Below are positions 18,866 through 27,454 of a DNA stretch of 64,000 bases, piece by piece. Numbering within the stretch: position 1 is the first letter of the stretch; every line of letters begins with the position of its first letter. The notes below the pieces were generated by a model that saw only the letters and a program-made list of their open reading frames with translations, was not told where the DNA came from and searched no databases. The stretch covers positions 2,513,002 through 2,577,001 of the forward strand of contig NZ_CP014619.1 in NCBI RefSeq assembly GCF_002074055.1, read 5' to 3'. Position numbers and translations under genes: made by a program. Source of the stretch: Frondihabitans sp. 762G35. Lineage in GTDB: Bacteria > Actinomycetota > Actinomycetes > Actinomycetales > Microbacteriaceae.

Positions 18866-19867
18866 GTGACCGCAGAGCAGAACCCGCCGTCCGTCGTCAG
18901 GATCACCGACGTCGCCGCGCTGGCCGGCGTGTCGATCGGCACCGCCTCGAAGGCCCTGAACGACACCGGCCAGCTCCGCGACGAGACGCGGGCCCGGGTG
19001 CGGGCGGCGGCCGAGAAGCTCGGATTCGTCATGGACGCCCGGGGCCGCGCCCTCTCCTCCGGCCGGAGCTTCACCGTCGGGATGATCACCACGGACTCCT
19101 TCGGCCGCTTCAGCATCCCCGTGATGCTCGGGGCCGAGGACGTCCTGAGCGCCGGGCAGATGGCCGTCTTCCTCTGCGACACCCGCGACGACCCCGTGCG
19201 GGAGCACCACTACGTCCGGTCGCTGTCGTCGCGGCGGGTCGACGGCATCATCGTCACGGGAAGGAGCTCCGACCCACGGCCGCCGATCGACGTCGGGATC
19301 CCGGTCGTCTACGCCTTCACCCCCTCGACCGACGACTCGGACGTCTCGATGGTCCTCGACGACGCGCGCGGGGCGGAGATCCTGGCCGAGCACGTCCTGT
19401 CGCTCGGCCGACGGCGGGTCGCCTACGTCTCCGGGCCGGTGCGGCACGCGGCCGCGTCGCGCCGGGCCCTCGCCGCTGCGGCGCGCTTCGGCGGAGCCCT
19501 CGTCGCCGAGCCGCTCTACGGCGAGTGGTCGGAGCAGTGGGGGCGCCAGGCGGTCGACCTCCTCCTGCGGACGCACCCCGACCTCGACGCGATCGCCTGC
19601 GGGAGCGACCAGATCGCCCGCGGGGTCTGCGACCGCCTCCGCGAGGTCGGGCGGGCGGTGCCGACCGATGTCGCCGTGACGGGCTTCGACGACTGGGACG
19701 TCATGGCGCTCGCCAGCCGGCCGCCCCTCACCACGGTCGACCTCCGCCTCGAGGATCTGGGGCGGCTCGCCGGGCGGGCGCTTCTCGAGCTCATCGCCGG
19801 GCAGACGCCCGCGTCGGCCTCGCTCGAGCCGACGCTCGTCATCCGCGCGTCGACGATCGGCGACTGA
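18866..19867 (+). CDS. LacI-family transcriptional regulator
   Basis: A 333-residue LacI/GalR regulator. The helix-turn-helix and hinge are at the N terminus (RITDVAALAGVSIGTASKAL, then RARVRAAAEKLGFVMDARGR), followed by a periplasmic-binding-protein-like domain (FTVGMITTDSFGRFSIPVML, VDGIIVTG, DAIACGSDQIARGV, VAVTGFDDWDVM). It should repress the divergent GH127 gene until a sugar, perhaps arabinose, binds. GTG at 18866 follows AAAGGAG. The longer frame upstream lies in the promoter region. Confidence 0.9.
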   Translation: MTAEQNPPSVVRITDVAALAGVSIGTASKALNDTGQLRDETRARVRAAAEKLGFVMDARGRALSSGRSFTVGMITTDSFGRFSIPVMLGAEDVLSAGQMAVFLCDTRDDPVREHHYVRSLSSRRVDGIIVTGRSSDPRPPIDVGIPVVYAFTPSTDDSDVSMVLDDARGAEILAEHVLSLGRRRVAYVSGPVRHAAASRRALAAAARFGGALVAEPLYGEWSEQWGRQAVDLLLRTHPDLDAIACGSDQIARGVCDRLREVGRAVPTDVAVTGFDDWDVMALASRPPLTTVDLRLEDLGRLAGRALLELIAGQTPASASLEPTLVIRASTIGD

Positions 19868-20023
19868 GGCGCGGGCGGGCGCGGCCCGCGGGCGCCGCCC
19901 GCATGTGCCGCCCGCAGGTGCCGCCCGCGCGTGCCGTCCGCGGATACCGCCCACGGATACCGGCCCAGCATCACACCGCCTCCCGGCCCTTGCTCCCCCT
20001 CCTTCCCACCTTCCCTCCCCCGC

Positions 20024-20105
20024 CGGCAACTCAGGAGTTCTGTCGCCGGGCAGCGCGCGGAGGCGCTCGGCGCCGCCCGCGCGCGACAGAACGCCTGATG
20101 TGCCG
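20024..20105. repeat. Palindromic repeat D, copy 1
   Basis: An 82-nt hairpin. The 23-nt left arm beginning CGGCAACTCAGGAGTTCTG pairs with the right arm ending TGATGTGCCG with three mismatches. The loop holds its own GC-rich stem. A linker of about 70 nt (GCGGCGCGACCCACCGAGCC and on) follows and recurs after copy 2. Confidence 0.85.
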
Positions 20106-20195
20106 ACGCGGCGCGACCCACCGAGCCGACCCGGCAGGCGCGCCAGCCCGAATAGGCCGGCGGGCGCCGCCCGCACCTCCCCTCGCCTCCCCCGC

Positions 20196-20276
20196 CGGCA
20201 ACTCAGGGGTTCTGTCGCCGGGCAGGCGCGAAGGCGCTCGACGCCGCCCGCGCGCGACAGAACGCCTGATGTGCCG
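20196..20276. repeat. Palindromic repeat D, copy 2
   Basis: An 81-nt copy of the same hairpin, nearly identical to copy 1 in both arms and followed by the same linker with only a few changes. Confidence 0.85.
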
Positions 20277-20345
20277 ACGCGGCGCGACCCACCGAGCCCA
20301 CCCGGCAGGCGCGCCAGCCCGAACAGGCCGGCGGGCGCTGCCCGC

Positions 20346-20425
20346 GGGCAACTCAGGGGTTCTGTCGCCGGGCAGCGAGCGGAGGCGCTCGGCGCCGCCC
20401 GCGCGCGACAGGACGCATGACTTGC
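20346..20425. repeat. Palindromic repeat D, copy 3
   Basis: An 80-nt, more diverged copy. The left arm matches copy 2, while the right arm has changed (ACAGGACGCATGACTTGCCG). No full linker follows, so this is the end of the array. Confidence 0.8.
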
Positions 20426-20606
20426 CGACACCGGGTGAAGGTAGTCGGGTCGGGCGGGGCAGGGTGTGGGCGGGGCCTGGGGCTGGGCGGCATGGCCGAC
20501 GGGGCGACTGGCTCAGCGGGCGGGGCGGCGGCGAGTGGGGCGGGGCGGTTGGCTCAGCGGGGCGGCGGGGGCGAGTGGCGCGGGGCGGGCGGGGCCGCCG
20601 GGCGGC

Positions 20607-21353
20607 TCAGCGTGAGGCGGGCGGGGCCGCGCGCTTCCAGCGCGACCCCGACCGGCGGAGCGAGACGCGAGTGCGATCGGCGCGGAAGAAGTCGTGCGAG
20701 AACTCGAGCGGCCTGTCGCCGGCGTCGACGGTCACGCGCCAGATCTCGAAGAGCGGCGCCCCCTCGTCCACCCCGAGGATCGCCGCCTGCTCCGCCGTCG
20801 CCGCCGTCACGTCGATCGTCTCGTCGGCGTGGGCCGTCTCGAGGCGGTACTCCTCGGCCAGGAGCCGGTAGATCGACCCGGCGTGGTCGTGCCGCTCGAA
20901 TCCCGGCACGAGTCGCATCGGCAGCACCATCGTGTCGAGCGACAGCGGGATGCCCGCGGCGTCGCGCCGTCTCCGCAGGCGGAACACGCTCTCGCCGTCG
21001 GCGAGCCCCAGATTCCTCTGCTCCGACGCCGTCGCGAGCCCGAGCTCCTCGTCGAGGACGACGGTCTCCGAGACGTAGCCCTGCTGACGCAGCATGTCGG
21101 GCACGCCCGTCACCGTGTTCAGCTGCCGCTCGATCTTGCCGTCGGCCACGAAGACGCCGCCCGTGCGGCCCATGGTCCGGCGGATCTCGTCGCGCGACTC
21201 CAGCTCCTCGAGCGCTTCGCGGAGGGCCGACCTCGGCACGTCGAGCTGCTCGGCCATACCGCGCTCCGAACCGATCCGGTCGCCGACGCGCAGCTCGGAG
21301 CGGGCGATGACTCGCCGGATTCGCTCGACGAGTTCGGAGGGGTCTCGGGCCAC
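20607..21353 (-). CDS. GntR/HutC-family transcriptional regulator
   Basis: A 248-residue regulator with a winged helix at the N terminus (LVERIRRVIARSELRVGDRI, then LDVPRSALREALEELESRD) and a UTRA effector domain at the C terminus (ILGVDEGAPLFEIWRVTVDA). HutC-type members sense small molecules such as sugars or histidine derivatives. The GTG start follows GTGAGG. It stands next to the PucR regulator and the polyamine genes, but no target is evident, and membership of the polyamine system is only positional. Confidence 0.82.
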   Translation of the reverse strand: MARDPSELVERIRRVIARSELRVGDRIGSERGMAEQLDVPRSALREALEELESRDEIRRTMGRTGGVFVADGKIERQLNTVTGVPDMLRQQGYVSETVVLDEELGLATASEQRNLGLADGESVFRLRRRRDAAGIPLSLDTMVLPMRLVPGFERHDHAGSIYRLLAEEYRLETAHADETIDVTAATAEQAAILGVDEGAPLFEIWRVTVDAGDRPLEFSHDFFRADRTRVSLRRSGSRWKRAAPPASR

Positions 21354-21406
21354 GGGTCCTCACTGCTTCGGGGGTCCCGCCATGCTACCGAGCGGACGGC
21401 GGCGGC

Positions 21407-22921
21407 CTACGCGCGAGACGCCTGCAGCAGGGCCCAGAGCTCGGCCCGCCCGGCGAACGTCTCCAGGTCGAGCCCGAGGAGCGTGCCGACGCGGCCGATC
21501 CGCGCCTTGAGCGTGTGGCGGTGGAGGCCCGCCTCCCGCGCCGCCGACTCCCAGTGGCCGTTGTGGTCGAGCCACAGGCGCGAGCACGCGACCAGGTCGC
21601 CCGTCTCGCCGTCGAGGGCGGCGAGCCTCCGTCGGGCGAGGCTCTCGGCCGCGGGTGACCAGAGATCGTCGAGGAGACCCCCGTCGGCGCCGCCGAACGC
21701 GCGCAGCCCGGGCTCGCGCGACTGCGAGAGCACGCGCGTCGCCTGCGCCAGCCCGGCACCGGCCTCCGACGGGGCCAGGGGCGCTGAGACGCCGACGCTC
21801 ACGCCCTCGAGGACGGGGGCCGCGTCGACGAGCTCTCGCAGGCGGTCCGTGCCGGACGCCGCCAGGACGAGCACGAGCGTCTCGCCCCGGTCGTCGACGA
21901 AGGCCAGCCGGTCGCGGGTCACTGCGTCGACGAGGCGCGCGCGGTCCGTCGACGACAGGCCGTCGGGCAGGATCGCCAGCCCCACGCGGATCGTGTCGGG
22001 CAGCGGCACCGAGAACTCCTCGGCGAGCGCCGCGGCCGAGCGCACCTCCGACGCGAGGAGCAGCCGCACGATCACGCCGCCGAGCCGCTGCTCCAGGTGC
22101 CGCTCCGAGTCGCCGTACCCGAGGAGCACCTCCGCGATGGCGATCGCGCCGGTGACCACGGCCTGCGTGGCCACGTCGTGCGCTCCTTCGCCCACCACCC
22201 CGATGGCGCCGCGGAGCGACCCGCGCTGGCCCAGGGTCTGCACCGTGGCGAAGCCCGGCCAGGTGGGGAGGGCCACGTCGAGGCTGGCGCGCGACCCGCG
22301 GGCGAGCATCCTGCGCGCCTCGACCTCGAGCGGGGCGACGTCGACCGGCTCGGCGCTCTCGAGGAGCACCACGTCGCCGGTCGCGGAGAGCACCACGACG
22401 GCGCCGCGGACCTGCTCGGCCAGGGCTCGGGCGACGCTCGACAGGGTCCCGTGCGTCAGGGCGGCGATGGAGACGGCGCGCTGGGCGCGGAGGGTCCAGG
22501 AGTCGCGCTCCCGCTCGCGCGCGGAGATGCGGTCGGCGACCCAGCGGATGAGGGCGATGAAGGGGATCTCGTAGGGGACTTCCACGAGCGTGATCCCGCG
22601 CTCGGCGCAGGCCTCGACGAGCGGTGCGGGTGTCCCCTCGCGGATCACCTCGAGGCCGAATCCGACAGCGATGACTCCGGCGGCGGCGAGGCGGTCGACG
22701 TAGGCGGCGTAGTAGCCGTCGTCGTCGTCCTCGGCCGGGAACTGGGTCCCGGTGGTCAGCAGCATCGAGCCGCCGGTGAGGAACGGCGACGGGTCGTGGA
22801 GGTCGGAGCTGTGCACCCAGTCGATGGGCCGGGCGAGGCTCGCGCCGGTGAGGCGGGGCCGGAGCCGCAGGGCCGATTCGGCCAGCAGGCCGCCGACGGT
22901 GGGCGGTGACGTGGTCTGCAC
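21407..22921 (-). CDS. PucR-family regulator, probable control of the polyamine/GABA operon
   Basis: A 504-residue PucR-type regulator. The N-terminal purine-catabolism/PucR domain is at about residues 8-130 (MLLTTGTQFPAEDDDDGYYA, GVIAVGFGLEVIREGTP), a middle domain follows, and the C-terminal helix-turn-helix (LWLDHNGHWESAAREAGLHR, then HTLKARIGRVGTLLGL) is typical. PucR-like proteins in Gram-positive bacteria activate purine or polyamine/GABA catabolism. It is divergent from gabT, with TGCCG-GAA-CGGCA between them, so it is the best candidate activator of the operon at 23066-30430. Confidence 0.85.
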   Translation of the reverse strand: MQTTSPPTVGGLLAESALRLRPRLTGASLARPIDWVHSSDLHDPSPFLTGGSMLLTTGTQFPAEDDDDGYYAAYVDRLAAAGVIAVGFGLEVIREGTPAPLVEACAERGITLVEVPYEIPFIALIRWVADRISARERERDSWTLRAQRAVSIAALTHGTLSSVARALAEQVRGAVVVLSATGDVVLLESAEPVDVAPLEVEARRMLARGSRASLDVALPTWPGFATVQTLGQRGSLRGAIGVVGEGAHDVATQAVVTGAIAIAEVLLGYGDSERHLEQRLGGVIVRLLLASEVRSAAALAEEFSVPLPDTIRVGLAILPDGLSSTDRARLVDAVTRDRLAFVDDRGETLVLVLAASGTDRLRELVDAAPVLEGVSVGVSAPLAPSEAGAGLAQATRVLSQSREPGLRAFGGADGGLLDDLWSPAAESLARRRLAALDGETGDLVACSRLWLDHNGHWESAAREAGLHRHTLKARIGRVGTLLGLDLETFAGRAELWALLQASRA

Positions 22922-22972
22922 TCCCGAAGGCTATCCGGATCCTGCCGCTTCGGACAGCCGCCTCGGGTGAAT

Positions 22973-22985
22973 TGCCGGAACGGCA
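22973..22985. promoter_or_regulatory. Candidate PucR operator
   Basis: TGCCG-GAA-CGGCA, a perfect 5-3-5 inverted repeat about 24 nt before a TACATT -10 box of gabT, between the divergent regulator and the operon it may control. Confidence 0.45.
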
Positions 22986-23008
22986 TCACCGCGGAGTCAG
23001 GCACTGCC

Positions 23009-23014
23009 TACATT
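23009..23014 (+). promoter_or_regulatory. Candidate -10 box of the gabT operon
   Basis: TACATT, 51 nt before the gabT ATG. No good -35 box is seen, which fits a promoter needing an activator such as the divergent PucR protein. Confidence 0.4.
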
Positions 23015-23065
23015 GGCGGGTAACCGATCACGCAGCCCGTGACGAGACCCCAGGGAGGGCAACCG

Positions 23066-24427
23066 ATGACCATCGTCGAATCGAACGCCACAGGACGCGC
23101 CGTCGGCGGGCCCGGCCTGCCGCAGCGCCGCCACCTCGTGACGGAGATCCCGGGGCCGAAGTCCCGCGCCCTCCTCGAGCGCAAGTCGAGCGCCGTGGCC
23201 CGCGGTGTGGGCATCACCCTGCCCGTCTTCACCGACGTCGCCGGGGGTGGCGTGCTGGTCGACGTGGACGGCAACAGCTTCATCGACTTCGGCACGGGCA
23301 TCGCCGTCACGGGCATCGGCAACGCCGCGCCCGCCGTGGTCGCCGCCGTGCAGGAGCAGGTCGAGCGCTTCACGCACACCTGCTTCATGATCACCGGCTA
23401 CGACTCCTACGTCGGCGTGGCGGAGGCCCTGAACCGTCTGACGCCCGGTGACCACGACAAGCGCACCGCCCTCTTCAACACCGGCGCCGAGGCCGTCGAG
23501 AACGCGGTCAAGATCGCGCGCTCCTACACGGGCCGCCAGGCCGTCATCGCGTTCGACCACGCCTACCACGGTCGCACGAACCTCACTATGGCCCTCACGG
23601 CCAAGGCCATGCCCTACAAGTCGGGCTTCGGGCCGTTCGCGCCCGAGATCTACCGCGCTCCCCTCTCCTACCCGTTCCGCGACGGACTCGACGGCCCCGC
23701 GGCCGCCAAGAAGGCCATCGCCGTGATCGAGAAGCAGGTCGGGGCCTCGTCGACGGCCGCGATCATCATCGAGCCGATCCAGGGCGAGGGCGGCTTCATC
23801 GTCCCCGCGCCTGGCTTCCTCACGACCCTGCAGGAGTGGGCGACCGCGAACGGCGTCGTGTTCATCGCCGACGAGGTGCAGACCGGCTTCGCGCGGACGG
23901 GGCGCATGTTCGCCTCCGAGCACGAGGGCCTCGTTCCCGACCTCGTCGTCACGGCGAAGGGCATCGCGGGCGGTCTCCCCCTCTCCGCGGTCACCGGCCG
24001 CGCCGAGATCATGGACGCCCCGCACGTCGGCGGACTCGGCGGCACCTACGGCGGCAACCCGCTCGCCTGCGCCGCCGCCCTCGCGGCCATCGACTCGTAT
24101 GAGAACGACGGTCTGCTGGAGCGCGCCCGCGAGATCGAGACGCTCATGCTCTCCCGTCTCCGCGAGCTCCAGGCGTCCGACCCGCGCATCGGCGACGTCC
24201 GCGGGCGCGGCGCCATGATCGCCGTCGAGATCGTCGACCCGGTCACCGGCGAGCCCGACGCCGCCCTCACCTCGAAGATCGCCGCGGGCAGCCACGCGAA
24301 CGGCGTCATCCTTCTCACCTGCGGCACCTACGGGAACGTCATCCGCTTCCTGCCGCCGCTCTCGATCAGCGACGACCTGCTCCACGACGGGCTCGACGTC
24401 GTGCGACAGGCTCTGGAGGCCGCATGA
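23066..24427 (+). CDS. gabT: 4-aminobutyrate aminotransferase
   Basis: A 453-residue class III aminotransferase. It moves the amino group of 4-aminobutyrate (GABA) to 2-oxoglutarate, giving succinate semialdehyde and glutamate. Visible motifs are FIDFGTGIAVTGIGN, LFNTGAEAVENAVKIAR, FDHAYHGRTNLTMALT, EPIQGEGGF, IADEVQTGFARTG and the PLP lysine in VVTAKGIAGGLPLSA. ATG at 23066 follows GGGAGGG; a few extra upstream codons are open but unlikely. The stop overlaps the next ATG (ATGA), so gabT and gabD are translationally coupled. Confidence 0.95.
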   Translation: MTIVESNATGRAVGGPGLPQRRHLVTEIPGPKSRALLERKSSAVARGVGITLPVFTDVAGGGVLVDVDGNSFIDFGTGIAVTGIGNAAPAVVAAVQEQVERFTHTCFMITGYDSYVGVAEALNRLTPGDHDKRTALFNTGAEAVENAVKIARSYTGRQAVIAFDHAYHGRTNLTMALTAKAMPYKSGFGPFAPEIYRAPLSYPFRDGLDGPAAAKKAIAVIEKQVGASSTAAIIIEPIQGEGGFIVPAPGFLTTLQEWATANGVVFIADEVQTGFARTGRMFASEHEGLVPDLVVTAKGIAGGLPLSAVTGRAEIMDAPHVGGLGGTYGGNPLACAAALAAIDSYENDGLLERAREIETLMLSRLRELQASDPRIGDVRGRGAMIAVEIVDPVTGEPDAALTSKIAAGSHANGVILLTCGTYGNVIRFLPPLSISDDLLHDGLDVVRQALEAA

Positions 24428-25896
24428 CCGTCACCGCATCCCGCGAGCAGGAGCTGCTCGCCGACGTCCCGACGGGCCTCCTGATCGGCGACTCCTGGCG
24501 CGCGTCCTCGTCCTCGGCCACCTTCGCCGTGATCGACCCCGCCACGGGCGTCGAGCTCGCGCAGATCGCCGACGGCACGCCCGAGGACGGCATCAGCGCC
24601 CTCGACGCGGCCGTGGCGGCGGGCGACGAGTGGGCGGCGACCGCGCCGCGCGTGCGGGGCGAGATCCTGCGCCGCGCCTTCGACCTGGCCGTCGAGCACC
24701 GGGAGGATCTGGCGCTCCTCATGACCATGGAGATGGGGAAGTCCCTGCAGGAGGCCCGGGGCGAGGTCACCTACGGGGCCGAGTTCCTCCGCTGGTTCTC
24801 CGAGGAGGCCGTCCGGATCTCGGGTCGCTACGGCGCCAACCCCGAGGGCACCGGCACGACGATCGTGTCGCACCGCCCCGTTGGCCCGTGCCTGCTCATC
24901 ACGCCCTGGAACTTCCCGCTGGCGATGGCCACCCGCAAGATCGCGCCGGCCCTGGCGGCGGGATGCACGATCGTGCTCAAGCCCGCGGAGCTCACGCCCC
25001 TGACGAGCCTCTACTTCGTCGAGCTGCTCCGCGAGGCCGGAGTGCCCGACGGCGTCGTCAACGTCGTGACGACGACCGACGCCAAGGGCTTCTCCTCGAA
25101 GGTCATGGCCGATCCCCGCCTCCGCAAGGTGAGCTTCACCGGATCCACCCCGGTCGGGCAGACGCTCCTCAAGCAGGCCGCCGAGAACGTGCTGCGGACC
25201 TCGATGGAACTCGGCGGGAACGCCCCGTTCCTGGTCTTCGAGGACGCCGACGTCGACGCCGCGGTGACGGGGGCCATGCTGGCCAAGTTCCGGAATATCG
25301 GCGAGGCCTGCACCGCGGCCAACCGCTTCTTCGTCCACTCCGCCGTCGCCGAGGAGTTCGGCCGCAAGCTGACCGAGAAGGTCCGGGAGCTCCGCGTGGG
25401 CCGCGGCACCGAGGACGGCGTGGCCATCGGCCCGCTGATCAACGCGGCCGCCGTCGACAAGAGCGCCGATCTCGTCGGCGACGCCCTCGAGCGCGGCGCG
25501 TCCGTCCTCACCGGCGGCTCGGCGATCGACGGGCCGGGCACGTTCTTCGAACCGACCGTCCTGACCGGGATCACGGCGGGGACGCGGCTCCTGCGGGAGG
25601 AGATCTTCGGACCGGTCGCCGCGATCGCGACCTTCGACACGGAGGACGAGGCCGTCGCCCTGGCGAACGACACGGAGTTCGGGCTGGTCGCCTACGCGTT
25701 CACGACCGATCTCGCTCGCGGCCACCGCCTCATGAACCGCCTGAAGTCGGGCATGCTGGGGCTGAACACGGGTGTCGTCTCGAACGCCTCGGCCCCCTTC
25801 GGCGGCGTGAAGTCGTCGGGCCTCGGCCGCGAGGGCGGTTCCGAGGGCATCCACGAGTACCTCGACACCATGTACACCCTGATCCCGGCGAGCTAG
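24424..25896 (+). CDS. gabD: Succinate-semialdehyde dehydrogenase
   Basis: A 490-residue NAD(P)-dependent aldehyde dehydrogenase, finishing GABA breakdown by oxidising succinate semialdehyde to succinate. The catalytic cysteine is in NIGEACTAANRFFVH, the general base in MELGGNAPFLVF, the cofactor lysine in CTIVLKPAELTPL, and FTGSTPVGQTLLKQAA is the nucleotide-binding segment. The EACTAANR context is typical of GabD rather than generic aldehyde dehydrogenases. It overlaps gabT by four bases and is followed after 48 nt by a second aldehyde dehydrogenase. Confidence 0.94.
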   Translation: MTVTASREQELLADVPTGLLIGDSWRASSSSATFAVIDPATGVELAQIADGTPEDGISALDAAVAAGDEWAATAPRVRGEILRRAFDLAVEHREDLALLMTMEMGKSLQEARGEVTYGAEFLRWFSEEAVRISGRYGANPEGTGTTIVSHRPVGPCLLITPWNFPLAMATRKIAPALAAGCTIVLKPAELTPLTSLYFVELLREAGVPDGVVNVVTTTDAKGFSSKVMADPRLRKVSFTGSTPVGQTLLKQAAENVLRTSMELGGNAPFLVFEDADVDAAVTGAMLAKFRNIGEACTAANRFFVHSAVAEEFGRKLTEKVRELRVGRGTEDGVAIGPLINAAAVDKSADLVGDALERGASVLTGGSAIDGPGTFFEPTVLTGITAGTRLLREEIFGPVAAIATFDTEDEAVALANDTEFGLVAYAFTTDLARGHRLMNRLKSGMLGLNTGVVSNASAPFGGVKSSGLGREGGSEGIHEYLDTMYTLIPAS

Positions 25897-25944
25897 CCAC
25901 CCCCACCGCACCCGGCCCCGCGCCGGCCCACCGAGGAGAGTTCG

Positions 25945-27375
25945 ATGCCGAACCCGACCCTGAACAACTACATCGACGGGGAGTTCGTGCCCGCCCACGG
26001 CACCGGCACCCTCGACGTCGTCGACCCTCGCACGGAGCGGATCGTCGCGGTGTCCCCGGTGTCGGACGCCGCCGACGTCGACGCCGCCATGGCGGCGGCC
26101 GAGCGCGCCTTCCCGGCCTGGAAGCGCGCCACGCCCGGCGAGCGGCAGAAGGCGCTCCTCGCCCTCGCCGACGCGCTCGAGGCGGCGTCCGACCAGCTCG
26201 TCGAGGCGCAGCACCGCAACACCGGCCAGCCGATGGCGACCATCGCCTCCGAGGAGGTGGCTGTCGGCGCCGACCAGATCCGATTCTTCGCAGGAGCAGC
26301 CCGCCGCCTCGACGGGATCGCCTCCGGCGAGTACCTCGGGGGCCTCACGTCGAGCGTCCGCCGCGAGCCGATCGGGGTCGTCGCCCAGGTGACGCCGTGG
26401 AACTACCCGCTGATGATGGCCCTCTGGAAGATCGGCCCCGCACTCGCCGCGGGCAACACCATCGTGCTGAAGCCGAGCGACACGACACCCGAGTCGACGC
26501 TCGTCCTGGCGGAGGTGACCCGGGGCATCCTGCCCGACGGCGTCTTCAACGTGGTGCTCGGCGACGCGTCGACCGGCGCGCTGCTCACCGAGCACCCGGT
26601 GCCGGGTCTCGTCGCGATCACCGGCAGCGTCCGCGCCGGTCGTGCCGTGGCGCAGTCGGGGGCGAACGGCCTGAAGCGCGTCCACCTCGAGCTCGGCGGG
26701 AAGGCGCCCGTCGTCGTCTTCCCCGACGTCGACATCGACGCGACGGCCGCGGCCATCGCGGAGGCGGGCTTCTTCAACGCCGGCCAGGACTGCACTGCGG
26801 CGACGCGGGTCATCGTGCACGAGTCGATCCACGACGCCTTCGTCGACGCCCTGGTGAAGGCCGCCGAGGCGACGGTCACCGGTGACGTCGACGGCGCCTT
26901 CTACGGCCCCCTCAACAACGCCCGCCACTTCGCGGCGGTCACCGCCGCCGTCGAGGCGCTGCCGGAGCACGCCACGATCCGCACCGGCGGTTTCCGCGTG
27001 GGCGACAGCGGCTTCTACTACGCGCCGACCGTGATCGCCGACGTGCGCCAGGACGACCCGATCGTGCAGGACGAGGTCTTCGGGCCGGTCCTGACCGTCC
27101 AGTCGTTCTCGACCGCCGACGAGGCGCTCGAGCTCGCCAACGGGGTGCGCTACGCGCTCGCCTCGAGCGTCTGGACCGACAGCCACACGACGGCGGAGCG
27201 GTTCGCGCGCGACCTCGACTTCGGCTGCGTGTGGATCAACACGCACATCCCGCTCGCCGCCGAGATGCCCCACGGCGGCTTCAAGCAGTCCGGCTACGGC
27301 AAGGACCTCTCGGCCTACTCGATCGACGACTACACGCGTGTGAAGCACGTCATGAGCGCCCACGGGCGCTCATGA
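25945..27375 (+). CDS. Probable 4-aminobutanal (gamma-aminobutyraldehyde) dehydrogenase
   Basis: A 476-residue aldehyde dehydrogenase with the catalytic cysteine in NAGQDCTAATRVIVH, the glutamate in LELGGKAPVVVF and the lysine in NTIVLKPSDTTPE. The NAGQDC/AATR context and overall pattern resemble PatD/YdcW-type 4-aminobutanal dehydrogenases. The next gene encodes a putrescine oxidase whose product is 4-aminobutanal, which strongly supports this substrate. It would give GABA for the upstream gabT. AGGAGAG precedes the ATG. Confidence 0.88.
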   Translation: MPNPTLNNYIDGEFVPAHGTGTLDVVDPRTERIVAVSPVSDAADVDAAMAAAERAFPAWKRATPGERQKALLALADALEAASDQLVEAQHRNTGQPMATIASEEVAVGADQIRFFAGAARRLDGIASGEYLGGLTSSVRREPIGVVAQVTPWNYPLMMALWKIGPALAAGNTIVLKPSDTTPESTLVLAEVTRGILPDGVFNVVLGDASTGALLTEHPVPGLVAITGSVRAGRAVAQSGANGLKRVHLELGGKAPVVVFPDVDIDATAAAIAEAGFFNAGQDCTAATRVIVHESIHDAFVDALVKAAEATVTGDVDGAFYGPLNNARHFAAVTAAVEALPEHATIRTGGFRVGDSGFYYAPTVIADVRQDDPIVQDEVFGPVLTVQSFSTADEALELANGVRYALASSVWTDSHTTAERFARDLDFGCVWINTHIPLAAEMPHGGFKQSGYGKDLSAYSIDDYTRVKHVMSAHGRS

Positions 27376-27454
27376 CCAGCAAGCACCGATGAGCGCCCCC
27401 CTGAGCGCCTCCTCCCTCCCCCACCGCACCCCCCGAAGCAAAGGCTCGCACCCC

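Larger units (their letters stand above)
19868..20606. other. Gene-free 739-nt tract with tandem palindromic repeats
   Basis: No credible gene lies here. The first 150 nt hold short tandem variants of CGCCCGC-type sequence. Three large hairpin units follow (listed separately), joined by a conserved linker. The last 170 nt are an extremely G-rich simple-sequence stretch (runs of GGGGCGG). The tract lies between two convergent genes. Long open frames through it on both strands encode Arg/Pro/Ala-rich sequence and are not accepted as genes. Confidence 0.7.

Noticed and set aside
20024-20425. The tandem repeats considered as a CRISPR array
   Set aside because: Units are 80 nt palindromes, linkers are conserved rather than unique, and no cas gene is near.
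20431-20606. Open frames in the G-rich stretch before the GntR gene
   Set aside because: They are simple-sequence Gly/Ala/Arg products with no start signal and differ in each frame.
24328-27363. A 1011-codon open frame on the minus strand under gabT, gabD and the second aldehyde dehydrogenase
   Set aside because: It mirrors three well-conserved genes on the other strand and encodes a repetitive Arg/Gly/Asp/Val-rich sequence with no domain. Long antisense frames are expected at this GC content.
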